31,999 bases of DNA from Zygnema cylindricum. Taxonomy: Eukaryota; Streptophyta; Zygnematophyceae; Zygnematales; Zygnemataceae. The translations under genes were made by a program, and so were the position numbers. A model generated the notes under the pieces. The model ran no database searches. It was not told where the DNA came from and worked only from the letters and a program-made list of their open reading frames with translations. The DNA is taken from the NCBI GenBank assembly GCA_037447655.1, contig JBBHKE010000717.1, positions 86,998-118,996 of the forward strand, written 5' to 3'. Of the stretch, positions 1 through 9,547 are shown in pieces; position 1 is the stretch's first letter; each line of letters starts with the position of its first letter.

Positions 1-449
1 CTTTCTAACGTTAACTCTTTTGCACTTTTTATTGCTGACATGTCCCAAAGTCAATTGCTTCCAAATTGGTTTACGAGATTTTCAATGTCAATTGCAATCT
101 TTCTGTATCAAAATTAATGAAGCTTTCAAGAATCTTAATCGTTTTAAAACGATTTAGACCCTTCCTAAACTATTCTAACTCTTTTCAAGCCATGATGATA
201 CTTTACTTTCAAGTTTTCAACGTTCTGCTAAGCATTTGAATTCTATGTAAGTCTGTTTATGGGATTGGAAAAGTTTTAGCCACCTCCGAGAATCATTCAG
301 CTTTATATTGCCACCATTTGAGTGCAAATCGATTAGACAAACATAATTTTATAAGTATCTTTCTTTTTTTTAAATAAGGAAGTCTCAATGTCTTCGTCAT
401 TATCCCGTTATTTATTTTTCTTCTGCATTTTCTCTCTTGCTGATTACAG
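1..449 (+). other. Probable intron upstream of the first visible transporter exon
   Basis: AT-rich sequence with no open frame resembling the transporter. It ends in a pyrimidine-rich stretch and the acceptor TGATTACAG just before the first exon, so it is best read as the end of an intron whose 5' part lies outside the window. I see no other feature in it. Confidence 0.5.
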
Positions 450-828
450 ACAGTCTCTGCTTTTCAAAATGCGGGTTTTGGATTACTTGACTCCAGTTTA
501 GTGTACTTCAACAAATCTGTTATGGTTCTTTTGACTCACGGAGCCCTCATTCTTCTTGGAAATACCCTTTACGCCCCTGCATTGCGAGGCATTATTTATG
601 CCCTTTATCGTGGGTTGTTATATTTCCAACGCCGGGGATATGATCGGTTTAATAATATAACAGAAACATTAAAATATTTACTCGATCACCCACGGAAATG
701 TTTCACCCATCTATTCCCATGGCACCAGACTCTGTGGCTCATAATTACTGTGGTTATGTTCAATGTGGTGGAAACTTTTTTTTTCTGCTTACTGGATTGG
801 AATGTAGATGCACTTGAAGGACTTTCAG
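450..828 (+). CDS. Transporter exon A: second pore loop and following membrane segments
   Basis: Begins in phase 0 after the acceptor TTACAG with TVSAFQNAGFGLL, the second pore loop with its NxGF filter. A hydrophobic helix (VMVLLTHGALILLGNTLY) follows. Next come a basic loop (ALRGIIYALYRGLLYF), the HPRKCFTHLFP motif and another helix. It ends in phase 1 at TTTCAG|GTACGT. The frame runs on past the donor to 863, but the homology stops at the donor. Confidence 0.87.
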
Positions 829-3800
829 GTACGTGGAGTTACCTGCCTTTTCATGGCCCTTGAACAATTCCACGCCAGTGTTAATTTTGTATGCCTATTT
901 TGTATGTAATTATGCTTGTTTATCTCATATTATGATGATTTCATATCAGCTTATATTGATTTTGTATAGAGTTATGCTGATTCTTTATCAATTTATGCTG
1001 ATTCGTATTAAATTATGCTGCCTCTGCACCATTATGTTGTTTAATATCAATGTGTGTTCGTCTCACAGCGGTGGCTCAATTTTTGGTTGGCGAAAATAGG
1101 TTGTCATAGCAACTCTTGTCTATTAAGTAGGTCTCTGTTTCTAATTCAGTGCTCGAAATCAAAACAAATGTTCTCTTACTTTGGGAAGTTGTGTTACTGA
1201 AGATGCGTCTTTTTGTACCTGTATCAAGAGTTCTCAAAGCTATCAATAATCAATGTTTTTGCAAACTTAACACTATTCTTGACGAAAAGAATATGTTGAA
1301 GCACTTTTTTTTTTATTGTCCCCTTCAAGAGCGGTGTCATATTTGCAACAAGTTTTGTGCATTCCTGAGTGTGGAGACTAGTTTAATGTCTTTGCAGGTG
1401 GTTTTAAATTCCTCGATGGGCTTTTCCAGTCACTAAATACACGAAGTTCTGGATTTACCGTGGTTCCTGTGTCTGGATTATCTCCAGCTATGCTTGTTCT
1501 TTATACAGGAATGATGTAAGTTCTCAAAACTGTATCGGGATCCATGATATGTGGTTCATCAGAAAAATTAGAGAGAGGGTTGAAAACAAGAAAGATGATG
1601 AAAAATACACCCATGTTTGGTTCACTCTCAACTCGCTTGTTTGAAATTTATTTACTTATTCGCTTGTTTTCTGTGTCTAACCGGTTCTAATCATTGTGTT
1701 ATGGACTGTCTCTTAGTTGAGATGCGCAGTGTGATTTTTGGTTTCTAGAGGGAGGGTGCTAAGCATTTTTTGATAACTTGTGATCTCCTTGGAAAAGTGC
1801 TTGGAAGACATCAACTATAGCTTTTTTTTCTGTATGTTATGTATACAGGTATATCGCAGCCTACCCAGTGTTTCTTTCTAGGCAATCTTCTAATGCAGAA
1901 AGGGAAGTTTATGATAATCAGGACGTGGGAGTTTTCCATGTATTGGCGATTGATGAACATAGTGAATCACAAATTCTCACACAGGGAAGAAAATTGATTG
2001 CACGAGATTCCGCGTATCTGTTTATAGCTATGTTTCTTATTTGTCTCATCCATTCTTCGGAGATAAAGAATGATCCAAACTTCACTATGTTCAATATACT
2101 ATTTGAATTGATAAGGTGAGATTATACGAAAAGAAAACATTTTTTTGTGCATTTTAACTTGTTTCCAGTGCTGGATGAAATCAGGTTATTTATTGTTAAC
2201 CCTCCAAAAGCTGTGTTTCTTTACATTTGACCATCTTCAATTCGACATGCGTGAAACTAAGCGAAAACCTTGAATTACCTTGGCCTCAAAGCCATTATAT
2301 TAAGCAAACCTACAAATTTGAACACCTTATCTGCATGGAAGTTGATGTCCGAGTTTTTGTTTCCCTGGAAAAGACATCTTTCAAACCTTTCTTGCTTACC
2401 AGTATTGACTGAATACGTACAAATTCAGCTGCACAGATCCATTGAAAAACGATTTCAACCCTTGTTTGATATTCAGACTGTTTAAATCATGTATTTAAGC
2501 AACATGTTACGTTCACTTGGGCAAAAACCATTCGACCCAACACTCCTATTGTGTTGGCTTTCTTTTCACTCCATTCACTTTTGCAGTGCCTATGGAAATG
2601 TTGGTTTGAGTCTGGGCTACACCTGTGTTCCCCCTGAGGGAGGTTCTTGCAATTCACCTCCCTACAGCTTCTCAGGTGAGCGAAGTTTTGCATGCCCATG
2701 ATGATGTTGTGATATATTGCATAATAATTTGTATGATATATTTTATGATACTAGTAAATCAACGCCCGTTACACGGGCATGTACCCTGTCCAGTTTATCA
2801 TACCCGTACTGCGGACGCACGGCAATGCTACATTGTGCCAGCGGTACGGCGGTCTGTACTGCGGACGCACGGCAACGTTAAGTTGTGCCAACCATACGCG
2901 GTTTGTACTGCGGACAGTTGGCAATGTTACATTACGCCAGCGGTACGGCGGTCTGTACTGCGGCGGCTGGTAACTTCAAATTATGCCAACCTTTCGCGGT
3001 CCGTACTGCGGACGCACGGCAACTTCAAATTGTGCCAACCGTACGCGGTCTGTACAGCGGACGCACGGCAACGTCAAATTATGCCAGCGGTACGCGGTTC
3101 GTACTGCGGACGCACGGCAACGTCAAATTATGCCAGCCGTACGGCGGTCTGCACAGCGACGGGCGACAACGTTACATTGTGCCAGCGGTACAGCCGTCCG
3201 TACTGCGGACGGACAGAAAAAAACCAAGACAGACACACCGCCTATACATGGGTTTCCAGAAAGGCGAACAAAGTTCTCTTATTTATATACTGACAAGTAA
3301 ACCAACGCCCGTTACACGGGCATGTACCCTAGTTTATCATGCCCGTTTTACATGCCCTTTTTTCATGCCCGTTACTAAAAACGACCACCCGTACCTTTTC
3401 CCTGGATGGTCCCGTACCTTTTTCTATAGTCGTTCGTAGAGTCAGTTGACGGCAACGTAACATTGTGCCAGCCTTACGGCGGTCTGTACTGCGACGGACG
3501 GCAACGTAACATTGTGCCAGCGGTACGGCGGTCCGTACTGCGACGGACGACAACGCTACATTGTGCCAGCGGTACGGCGGTGCGTACTGCGGTACAGGAA
3601 AAAACCAAGACAGACACACCGCCTATATAAAGCTTTTCTCGAAGGCAACCAAAGGTCTATAATTTATACTGATGTTGTTCATGTATGATGTACGGTGATA
3701 TTTTGCATTGTGAAGGCACAATATATGGTTTAGAGTATAGGACAAGCCATCTTTGTTCTCCAGAATTTATCCGGAAATAAAGTAATCTATTCAGTTTGTT

Positions 3801-6209
3801 TTTTGGGGAGTCTTAATGTCATGATGCAATAACTTTCAAATTATCGTACAGTGTAAAAATGATGTTGGAGCAATTTTGTCGTCTGTTGTTTTAGAAGTAG
3901 GGTAAAGTCTCTGTTTCTGTCTCTCAGAGGTGTAAACTTCTGGGATAATAATGAAGACATCCTTAGTTTTTTTCGTCTCCCAGGTGTATGGAAAACATCG
4001 GCAAAACTGGTACTTGTTTTAGTTATGCTTCTCGGACGCCATCGAGGCCTACCAGAGAATATTGATTCAGCAATTATGATTCCTCCCAAAGAAACGTTTC
4101 AACCTGGTTTGCGACGCGATCTCACAGGTGAGTTCTTCGAAAGGACCTTTTTTTCTTTCCTCACAGCATTTTTGGACATTTGGGAAGCTTTCTTTGGTTC
4201 CCCCGAGAAATAATAAGTTTGTTTATCTTCTTTTTTTCAAATAAAGTGGTTCTTGTGGTAAAAAAAACTGGCATCAAACTAAAAGTAGTTGTGAATAGAG
4301 AGCGCTAGAGTGGTCCTACTTTAAAATAACTTACGAAAGTGCAGATGCAAAATTGTTGTGGCTAAGAATCTCAATTGTGTAAATTAAGTTGGTGTCACCC
4401 TACCGGTAATGAGCGGTAGGTTATTCTTACACTCCACCAACATAATATCTCAACTGGCCTGAACCACTTGTGATGAGTTAGGGCTGTGATAAGCAGTTTT
4501 TTATTTACGATCTTCTCTTTCGTAAAAGAAAGTTGTCTTTAACCAGGTTGTTCCTGTTTTGTCCACCTTGGTCGTTGTAAGCATAAAAATGTATTGCGGG
4601 TTGATTAGATATGAAAAAGCTTTTGCCCTTTGAAAGAGTTGTTGGTACTGTGGAATGAACGCAGTAAAAAGGCTCTCGCTCGTTTAGTTTGAGGAAACTT
4701 TGTATTTTTATCATTTCTTTCCTTTTTTATCGCTTGATGAATTGCTCGATGAGTTCATGCCACACTGGTTTCAGTGCAATTTTGTCACAGCAACTTATTA
4801 TTCGAGGAGAAAAATCCAGGAAACTGCTTGTGTGTGCAAAACCGTCGCTTGCATAACTTCAACAACATGGAAAGCTTTATAAGCCATTTTTCTGTTTTTT
4901 TTTGCAGGTACTGGGTCCCATCGAATCGTCAGGGACGACACACCAAGTCAAAGAAGGTTTACTCCAGAGCGACATAAACCTTCTGTTTTTGAGCGAGTTA
5001 GTAGGTAAGTTACCTTGTACACATTCATTCGTGGCCTGGTCCTGCCGTGGGTCGTCTAACGATTGCGAACATACGGATGAAACGTATAGCATACCGATGC
5101 CCAACAAACTTTTCGAGGACTTCCTTCAGAAAAACGTCGGGAAAATCATCTGAGACATTTTTCAACGAAAAACTGTCAAACTGGTGAAGGATTAGTTGCT
5201 AATAAGTGATGTTATCCTACAGATCTACTCGTCATTTTAATCACCCCTATTTTTCCGTTTGAAGTGACGGAAATGTGAAAAATGTGGATTTACTGAAATG
5301 ACATTTTTTGGGGGATGTCACAATTTGTTATTATTCGAGAGGACATCCTGTATGGTCTCATGTAAACATACATGAACAAGAAAAAGTACATAAATCTATG
5401 GTACATAAGCACTAAACTGCTGGTTTCTTAGGAAATCCATAATTCAGAATATAACCACCATTAACTTTGATCGGGCCAGGCTATCGAACTGGAAGTATGG
5501 AACTCAGATGTGTATTTAGAAGGATTTTGAGGTTGGGCTTTCCGTGTTAATAAGTTAATAACTCGTGAAGCAAATAATTTCTCGCCCGATTTGAGAAGGA
5601 ATTTCTACTGTGCTTTTTTAGGCAATGCAGGTGGTTGTGTGTTAAAATAAAAATACAGTATAATATGGACAAATATAATATATATACAATGTAAAACAAT
5701 GCATTAAAGGAAGAAAAATGATGTAGCCTGCATGTCACCGAGGGTAGAGTTGGAAGTCTGACAAAAGTTAAACATGATCCTATTATATTTGGAGAAAATG
5801 TGTAACGCACAATCATCTGAGATTTCAACATGAAAGATATACCTAGTGAAAAGATATACTTGGTGACACACACCGGAAAGTAAGAATAAAGAACTGAGCT
5901 GTGAGTTTCAGTCAGTAAATCGACATAACCTAGTTTTGAATAACTTAGTTTTGAAATAACCTCGATTTGTAATAAACTCGATTTTAAATAACCTCATCTT
6001 GAAATAACGTCATTTTGAAATAACCTCGACTTGAAATAATCTCAATTAGAAATCAATTAAGGTTTATATTTCACCCTGTTGGGAATTTTCAGCCTGACTC
6101 GACTTCCTGTTCTATGTTTGTTTTCAGTTTTTTGGGCGGCGAATCAGTGGCCCAGACACCGACAGCTGGCCGTACTCCTCAAAGCTTGAAGAGCAACTCG
6201 GTGCCTTAA
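450..6209 (+). CDS. TRK/HKT-family potassium/sodium transporter, 3' part of a multi-exon gene
   Basis: This family moves K+ and/or Na+ across membranes through a pseudo-tetramer of four membrane-pore-membrane units. Seven exons (450-828, 1398-1515, 1849-2115, 2587-2675, 3984-4127, 4908-5004, 6128-6209) join through GT-AG introns with matching phases. They total 1176 nt, exactly 392 codons including a TAA stop. Visible pore loops are TVSAFQNAGFGLL, LFQSLNTRSSGFT and ISAYGNVGLSLGY. Each has glycine at the filter position, which in this family usually goes with K+ permeability. The GRHRGLP..ID motif after the last loop is typical of fungal TRK proteins, while LLGNTLYAPALR resembles plant HKT proteins. 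The N-terminal part, including the first pore loop, lies before the window. No stop or frameshift occurs in any exon. Family assignment is secure; ion selectivity and the exact last splice are inferred. Confidence 0.88.
829..1397 (+). other. Intron between exons A and B
   Basis: Bounded by GTACGT and TTTGCAG. It is T-rich and includes a run of ATGCTGATT-like repeats around 950-1020. No coding potential related to the gene is seen, and I recognise nothing else in it. Confidence 0.7.
1398..1515 (+). CDS. Transporter exon B: third pore loop
   Basis: Encodes LFQSLNTRSSGFT, a match to the third TRK/HKT pore loop with the glycine of its filter. LSPAMLVLYTGMM, the start of the next helix, follows. 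It enters in phase 1 and leaves after AT of a methionine codon at a GTAAGT donor. Confidence 0.88.
1516..1848 (+). other. Intron between exons B and C
   Basis: Bounded by GTAAGT and TATACAG. AT-rich; nothing else recognised. Confidence 0.7.
1849..2115 (+). CDS. Transporter exon C: cytoplasmic loop and helix before the last pore
   Basis: Completes MMYIAAYPVF and then carries a hydrophilic loop of roughly 45 residues rich in acidic and polar residues. A hydrophobic helix (YLFIAMFLICLIHS) and NDPNFTMFNILFELI follow; the last is the family's approach to the fourth pore loop. Exits in phase 2 at ATAAG|GTGAG. Confidence 0.85.
2116..2586 (+). other. Intron between exons C and D
   Basis: Bounded by GTGAG and TTTTGCAG. 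No related coding sequence is seen. Confidence 0.7.
2587..2675 (+). CDS. Transporter exon D: fourth pore loop
   Basis: With the preceding exon it encodes ISAYGNVGLSLGY, the hallmark fourth pore loop of TRK/HKT proteins. A cysteine-containing extracellular segment (TCVPPEGGSCNSPPYSF) follows. Ends in phase 1 at TTCTCAG|GTGAGC. Confidence 0.9.
2752..3290 (+). repeat. Minisatellite block 1: about eight 49-50 bp GC-rich units with flanks
   Basis: Repeat starts at GTACTGCGG-like positions 2806, 2856, 2905, 2955, 3003, 3052, 3101, 3151 and 3200, giving spacings of 48 to 50 bp. Each unit reads roughly GTACTGCGGACGCACGGCAA, then (C/T)GTCAAATTATGCCAGC, then a GGTACGCGGT-like end. It is flanked by a head (2752-2805) and a tail (CCAAGACAGACACACCGCC, 3224-3242), both of which recur at block 2. 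It is CpG-rich in an AT-rich intron. Confidence 0.9.
3293..3670 (+). repeat. Minisatellite block 2: shorter copy of the same unit and flanks
   Basis: About three units of the same 49 bp repeat (about 3446-3593). The head (3293-3345) is nearly identical to that at 2752-2805, and the tail (3594-3635) again contains CCAAGACAGACACACCGCC. The whole head-repeat-tail module has therefore been duplicated in tandem. Confidence 0.85.
3307..3332 (+). mobile_element. Helitron-like 3' terminus (hairpin plus CTAG)
   Basis: GCCCGTTACACGGGC (3307-3321) folds into a perfect 6-bp stem with a 3-nt loop. Seven bases later comes CTAG followed by T. A short GC hairpin just upstream of CTRR is the known 3' end of Helitrons, which insert between A and T. 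A second hairpin copy lies at 2764-2778, but there CTAG is lost to a small insertion. No 5' TC end or Rep/helicase gene is seen, so this could only be a non-autonomous copy or a chance match. Confidence 0.4.
3984..4127 (+). CDS. Transporter exon E: last membrane helix and GRHRGLP motif
   Basis: Encodes VWKTSAKLVLVLVMLLGRHR and then GLPENIDSAIMIPP. This is the conserved helix after the fourth pore and the basic GRHRGLP..ID segment of TRK-type proteins. Phase 1 at both ends (CTCCCAG acceptor, ACAG|GTGAG donor). Confidence 0.9.
4128..4907 (+). other. Intron between exons E and F
   Basis: Bounded by GTGAG and TTTTTTGCAG. No coding sequence related to the gene and no other feature recognised. Confidence 0.65.
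4908..5004 (+). CDS. Transporter exon F: hydrophilic C-terminal tail
   Basis: Keeps the phase and encodes a basic, polar tail (TGSHRIVRDDTPSQRRF...). The donor AGTAG|GTAAGT sits where an unspliced reading would reach TAA two bases later, so the protein could alternatively end here with VSR. The tail is not conserved enough to settle this. Confidence 0.65.
5005..6127 (+). other. Last intron of the transporter gene (if spliced)
   Basis: Bounded by a strong GTAAGT donor and GTTTTCAG. It holds the 16-bp tandem repeat described separately. If exon F ends the protein, this stretch would be 3' untranslated or intergenic sequence instead. Confidence 0.5.
5925..6051 (+). repeat. Tandem repeat of a 16-bp unit, about eight copies
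   Basis: Unit ATAACCTCGATTTGAA with variants, repeating every 15-16 bases (for example ATAACGTCATTTTGAA, ATAACCTCGACTTGAA). It lies in the predicted last intron, about 75 bases before the acceptor. Confidence 0.85.
6128..6209 (+). CDS. Transporter exon G: terminal exon with stop
   Basis: After GTTTTCAG the phase-2 frame reads FLGGESVAQTPTAGRTPQSL, then six more residues and TAA. The S/T/P-rich basic tail is typical of a cytoplasmic C-terminus, but I know of no family motif in it. Support is the phase match and splice signals only. Confidence 0.5.
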
Positions 6210-7336
6210 TGAAGGCGTGTGAACTAAAATCTTCACCATTTTTTTCCCATTGTTGTATTTGTCGTCGAATGTTTATCTTGTGTTCTTTCAATGTGACTTA
6301 TTGGAGGAAAACTGTCTTTTTTTTAGCCTCTCGTATTTTTTTTTGTATGTTTATCGTGTTCTTTTTATGTCGATAACCGGGCATACAATTTACATGAGCA
6401 CATAAGGGGGATGATGAGATTATATCGGATACTAGGAGGGAAGAATAATGCAGTAATAAGTTTTTACTAAGAAATGTGATGCTAGGAGGACAGGATAGTG
6501 CAATAAGTTATACTAAAAAAAATTATTTTAGAGGATAGAGTAATATAATATTTCATTTTACTGAAAATTGTCCGATGGTCGTTTCGAGTCCTCGAAGGAA
6601 TAAGAGGCAATGAATCACAAAAAACAATGACTTGTCGGATCATGTGGTACTCTATGACTCACTCCTCCACCCAATTTACTGTTGATTGAATCACATCAGG
6701 GATTGTTCTTGAGTTGGGAGTTGCATGTGAGGTGAGGGTTAAACTTATCGTTTTTGTTAACTTTCAGTCCTACGTTGAATCTCTCGCGCGAGTGGGAAAC
6801 ACAATGTATATTTTATGATTGTAAATCAGCTTGTCCATTGGTTTGTTTCCTAACTGTTACACCACTAATCGTCATGTGTTAGTTTTTTTCGCCACTTAAA
6901 ACATATATTTTCGTGCACATTTGTTGGACTGTCAATCCGATGGTTGCCATTTGAAGGCAAGATTCTCACCTTCATATTGACGGTCTCCGATTGACATTCT
7001 GATATGTGTGCAGGGAGAAAAGATGTCTTATGTGGCGAAAACTTCGAAAATAATGATTAGCGATATAGTTCTGTTTTTTTCCTGTGTTGAATAATAATGA
7101 CCATAATCAAGCAACTTTAAATATGCACAGTCACATGTGAAAATGCTCGAGGTCATGTAGTTCAGGGCCCAACGCGTTTGCTAGCTACTGTGAGGGGTGA
7201 CGAGCACCTGGAAAAGAAGTGTTATTAAAGATGAACCTTGTGACATTACTCGCTACTTCAACCACACCGCATCAGATATTGATAGCATTAGATCAATGAG
7301 CATCGCCCATCAGTCTCTCACTGAGTACAGTGTTGA
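6210..7336. other. No gene recognised; probable 3' UTR then intergenic
   Basis: T-rich downstream of the transporter stop, with no long frame of recognisable family. A degenerate direct repeat at about 6428-6545 has two copies (GATACTAGGAGG... and GATGCTAGGAGG..., each followed by a TAATAAGTT/CAATAAGTT-like string). Confidence 0.5.
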
Positions 7337-7575
7337 GTAGTTTCGATGGTTAACACTTGCGCATTTTCGAATAGTTTTCATCGTTTCCGCCGGCACACTA
7401 TGTAACTGTATTCATGATTAGCATTGTGTAGATTACCGAATAGCTTTCATGGTTAAAACTATCATATTTTTGCATTACATTCATTGTTAATGCTAGCACA
7501 TTACTGACTAGCTTTCAAGGTTAATATTATCCACCAGATTGAGTAATTTTCATGGTTACAACTATACAAGGTACT
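7337..7575 (+). repeat. Degenerate tandem repeat, about seven units of 31-38 bp
   Basis: The motif TAGCTTTCATGGTTAA with variants recurs near 7337, 7371, 7409, 7440, 7477, 7508 and 7543. Each copy is followed by an ACTA/GCACATTA-like string. Units have diverged but keep the phase of the motif. Confidence 0.65.
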
Positions 7576-8820
7576 AAAAAGTTTTTTAAGTTTAGCACTA
7601 CCACATTAATGAATAAGGTGGTTGAGCTTGTGGGTACAATATCTCATCCTTGCAATCAAATGGAAAAAAAAATAACAAATTATTCTCCGTGTCGGTATGG
7701 CAATACGGATGACAAATTGGAAGGAAAGCATAAAAATATACTGCCTCCTGGCCAAAGCGACGTACCAATTAAATTACAACTGTACGAAGAAAGTGAAAAA
7801 TGTGACAGTGCAACTTGTGCCATCATCAAACTGAGAATGTACTATGTATTGTCGTGTGTTTTTTGACACACGGCCAGGTTATGCGACATCATCTTCAAAC
7901 TTTACCTTAAACACATCCATGTTAAAATACCACCGCGCGACAGATAGGAAAACAGCTTCGCGCGTGTCAAAGGTTTCTCAAAAGTTTTAGAGGATATTCG
8001 ACGACGAGAAATAGTACACAATTTTTTTTTCTTTATCCGTTGGATTCCATTACGGATTTTTTTTTGCAAGGGTCTCAAGATTCCGATGCCATGTCATAGC
8101 GACGGGACAGGAGACGCAAAGGTAAAGACATTTCTTCAACTACGAAAGGCACAAGCTAGAAGGATGTACGTCTACAATGTCACGAAAAGACATGCGACGT
8201 CACAAGCATTTTCAAAAATATGGTCCGACAACATAGATTGTACGCAAAGGCATTGTCGACATATACAATCATCACAGACTTAAGTACCAATTTCGTTTTT
8301 ACGCATTGGGACACTTGGAAACCGTGTACGTAGAAACTTCCCAACAATACAAATTAAGTTCGCTAAGTTAAAATTACATGGGGACACGGCCTACGATGCG
8401 AAGTGGACTCGTTAACATGTCCTTTGTTTTGTAGGCGGCACAGAGTGGAGATTCTGAACATATAAGAGGACAGGGAAGATATGTGACATAAAACGTAGAC
8501 TCGTCCTCCAACCCTTGAAAGCAATGGGCCATGTTAATTTGATTGTCTTTAACCCTCTAGTCATCGGCCTCTCAAAAGTCAAAACTCTTTTCAGAAAACC
8601 TCGACCACCATTAACAAAACTCACCCGACAGACTCTAATATCCATTTTCTTCCTCGTCTGATAAATGGAGTCCTAAAAATAAAGAGAAAAAAGAAGCGAA
8701 AGTGGGCAGGGTAAATACTAAAGAACATAATAAAAAATTTAATAAAATTAAAAGCATGTACCCAAAAATAAAAGCTTGGGGAGGGGGAGGCAAACCACTC
8801 ACTCCAAGCTACTCACTCTA
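7576..8820. other. No recognisable gene
   Basis: Short open frames (for example 7552-7866 and 8086-8283, + strand) encode nothing I recognise and show no obvious codon bias. Near 8795-8835 a CCACTCACTC-like string recurs three times before the first GA-rich tract. Confidence 0.45.
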
Positions 8821-8952
8821 AGCCACTCACTCGAGGGAAGGGCGGGGAGGAGGGAAAGGGGGAAGGGTGGGCGGAGAGGGAGAGAGAGGGGGGGAGGGAG
8901 ATAGGAGGGAGATAGAGAGTGAGAGAGGGGAGGGAGGTAGAGGGAAAGGGGT
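8821..8952 (+). repeat. GA-rich low-complexity tract
   Basis: Almost all purine on the + strand (GAGGGAGAGAGAGGGGG-like), imperfect and without a fixed period. Related in composition to the tracts at 9178, 10559 and 13697. Confidence 0.85.
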
Positions 8953-9177
8953 TGGAAATGACTTTTCGTCACATGTCACATAAGAGCCACTCTTTCACTC
9001 TAAGAGTTCCAATGATAATATGCGTCTTGGGAACCCTAAAAAATGAAAGACCAACGGCTATCCGGATCTCCAAGTGAATAGGGTTTTTTAGCCCGAGAAG
9101 TAATGAGTCCTTCCATTGTCCTCTTGTTGTCCATGTCGGAAAAAAAATGACTTGGGCTGAGACAAAACTTCTAAGCA

Positions 9178-9252
9178 GGAGGGGGAGAGGGAGAGGTTGA
9201 GGAAGAGGGAGAGGAGAGAGAGGGAGGAGAGAGAGGGAGGGAGGGAGAGGGT
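9178..9252 (+). repeat. GA-rich low-complexity tract
   Basis: About 75 bases of purine-rich sequence (GGGAGAGGGAGAGG-like). The arginine/glutamate-rich frames across it come from its composition. Confidence 0.85.
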
Positions 9253-9547
9253 ATCTGCTGAACAATATAAAACAGGGATTGTTACTGTGGAGGGATGTGA
9301 GCCTTTTGAACAAATAACCAATGGGAATCTGGGGCCCTTGTCCATCCCAAGCCCCCGCATCCGCTTCGTTATCACATTTTCAGAGAGCACGAATCAGGAT
9401 GAAATGTTCGATCGACCTGTCAGCTTTCAAATGGTTTGTACTGGATCGCCGCCTCTTACAATTCACACATGGCCAATCAAACGAAAGATTGAATGGCGAT
9501 CGAAGACACCGTAACACGGGAATGGTCCTGTATGGCAAAAAGGAGAA
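9253..9547. other. No gene recognised
   Basis: Open frames on both strands around 9197-9816 overlap the GA tract and the 129-bp duplication and resemble no known family. I find no promoter, RNA gene or repeat here. Confidence 0.4.

Larger units (their letters stand above)
2676..3983 (+). other. Largest intron of the transporter gene, filled with GC-rich repeats
   Basis: Runs from GTGAGC to CTCCCAG. Its middle (about 2752-3670) is occupied by the minisatellite and Helitron-like sequences listed separately. Open frames through the repeat (for example 2625-3293) arise from the repeat and share no homology with the transporter. Confidence 0.8.

Noticed and set aside
2625-3439. Overlapping open frames of 100-220 residues with repeated Tyr-Cys-Gly-Arg motifs
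   Set aside because: They translate the 49-50 bp minisatellite inside a well-supported intron; the unit length shifts frame from copy to copy.
2806-3593. CRISPR-like array
   Set aside because: The units are contiguous without unique spacers, and the context is eukaryotic.
5547-5873. Open frame of 108 residues on the - strand
   Set aside because: Lies antisense in a predicted intron, is hydrophobic because of AT-rich sequence, and resembles no family.
8086-8283. Possible small protein-coding gene
   Set aside because: No recognisable family, splice context or repeat-independent support; length is within chance expectation.
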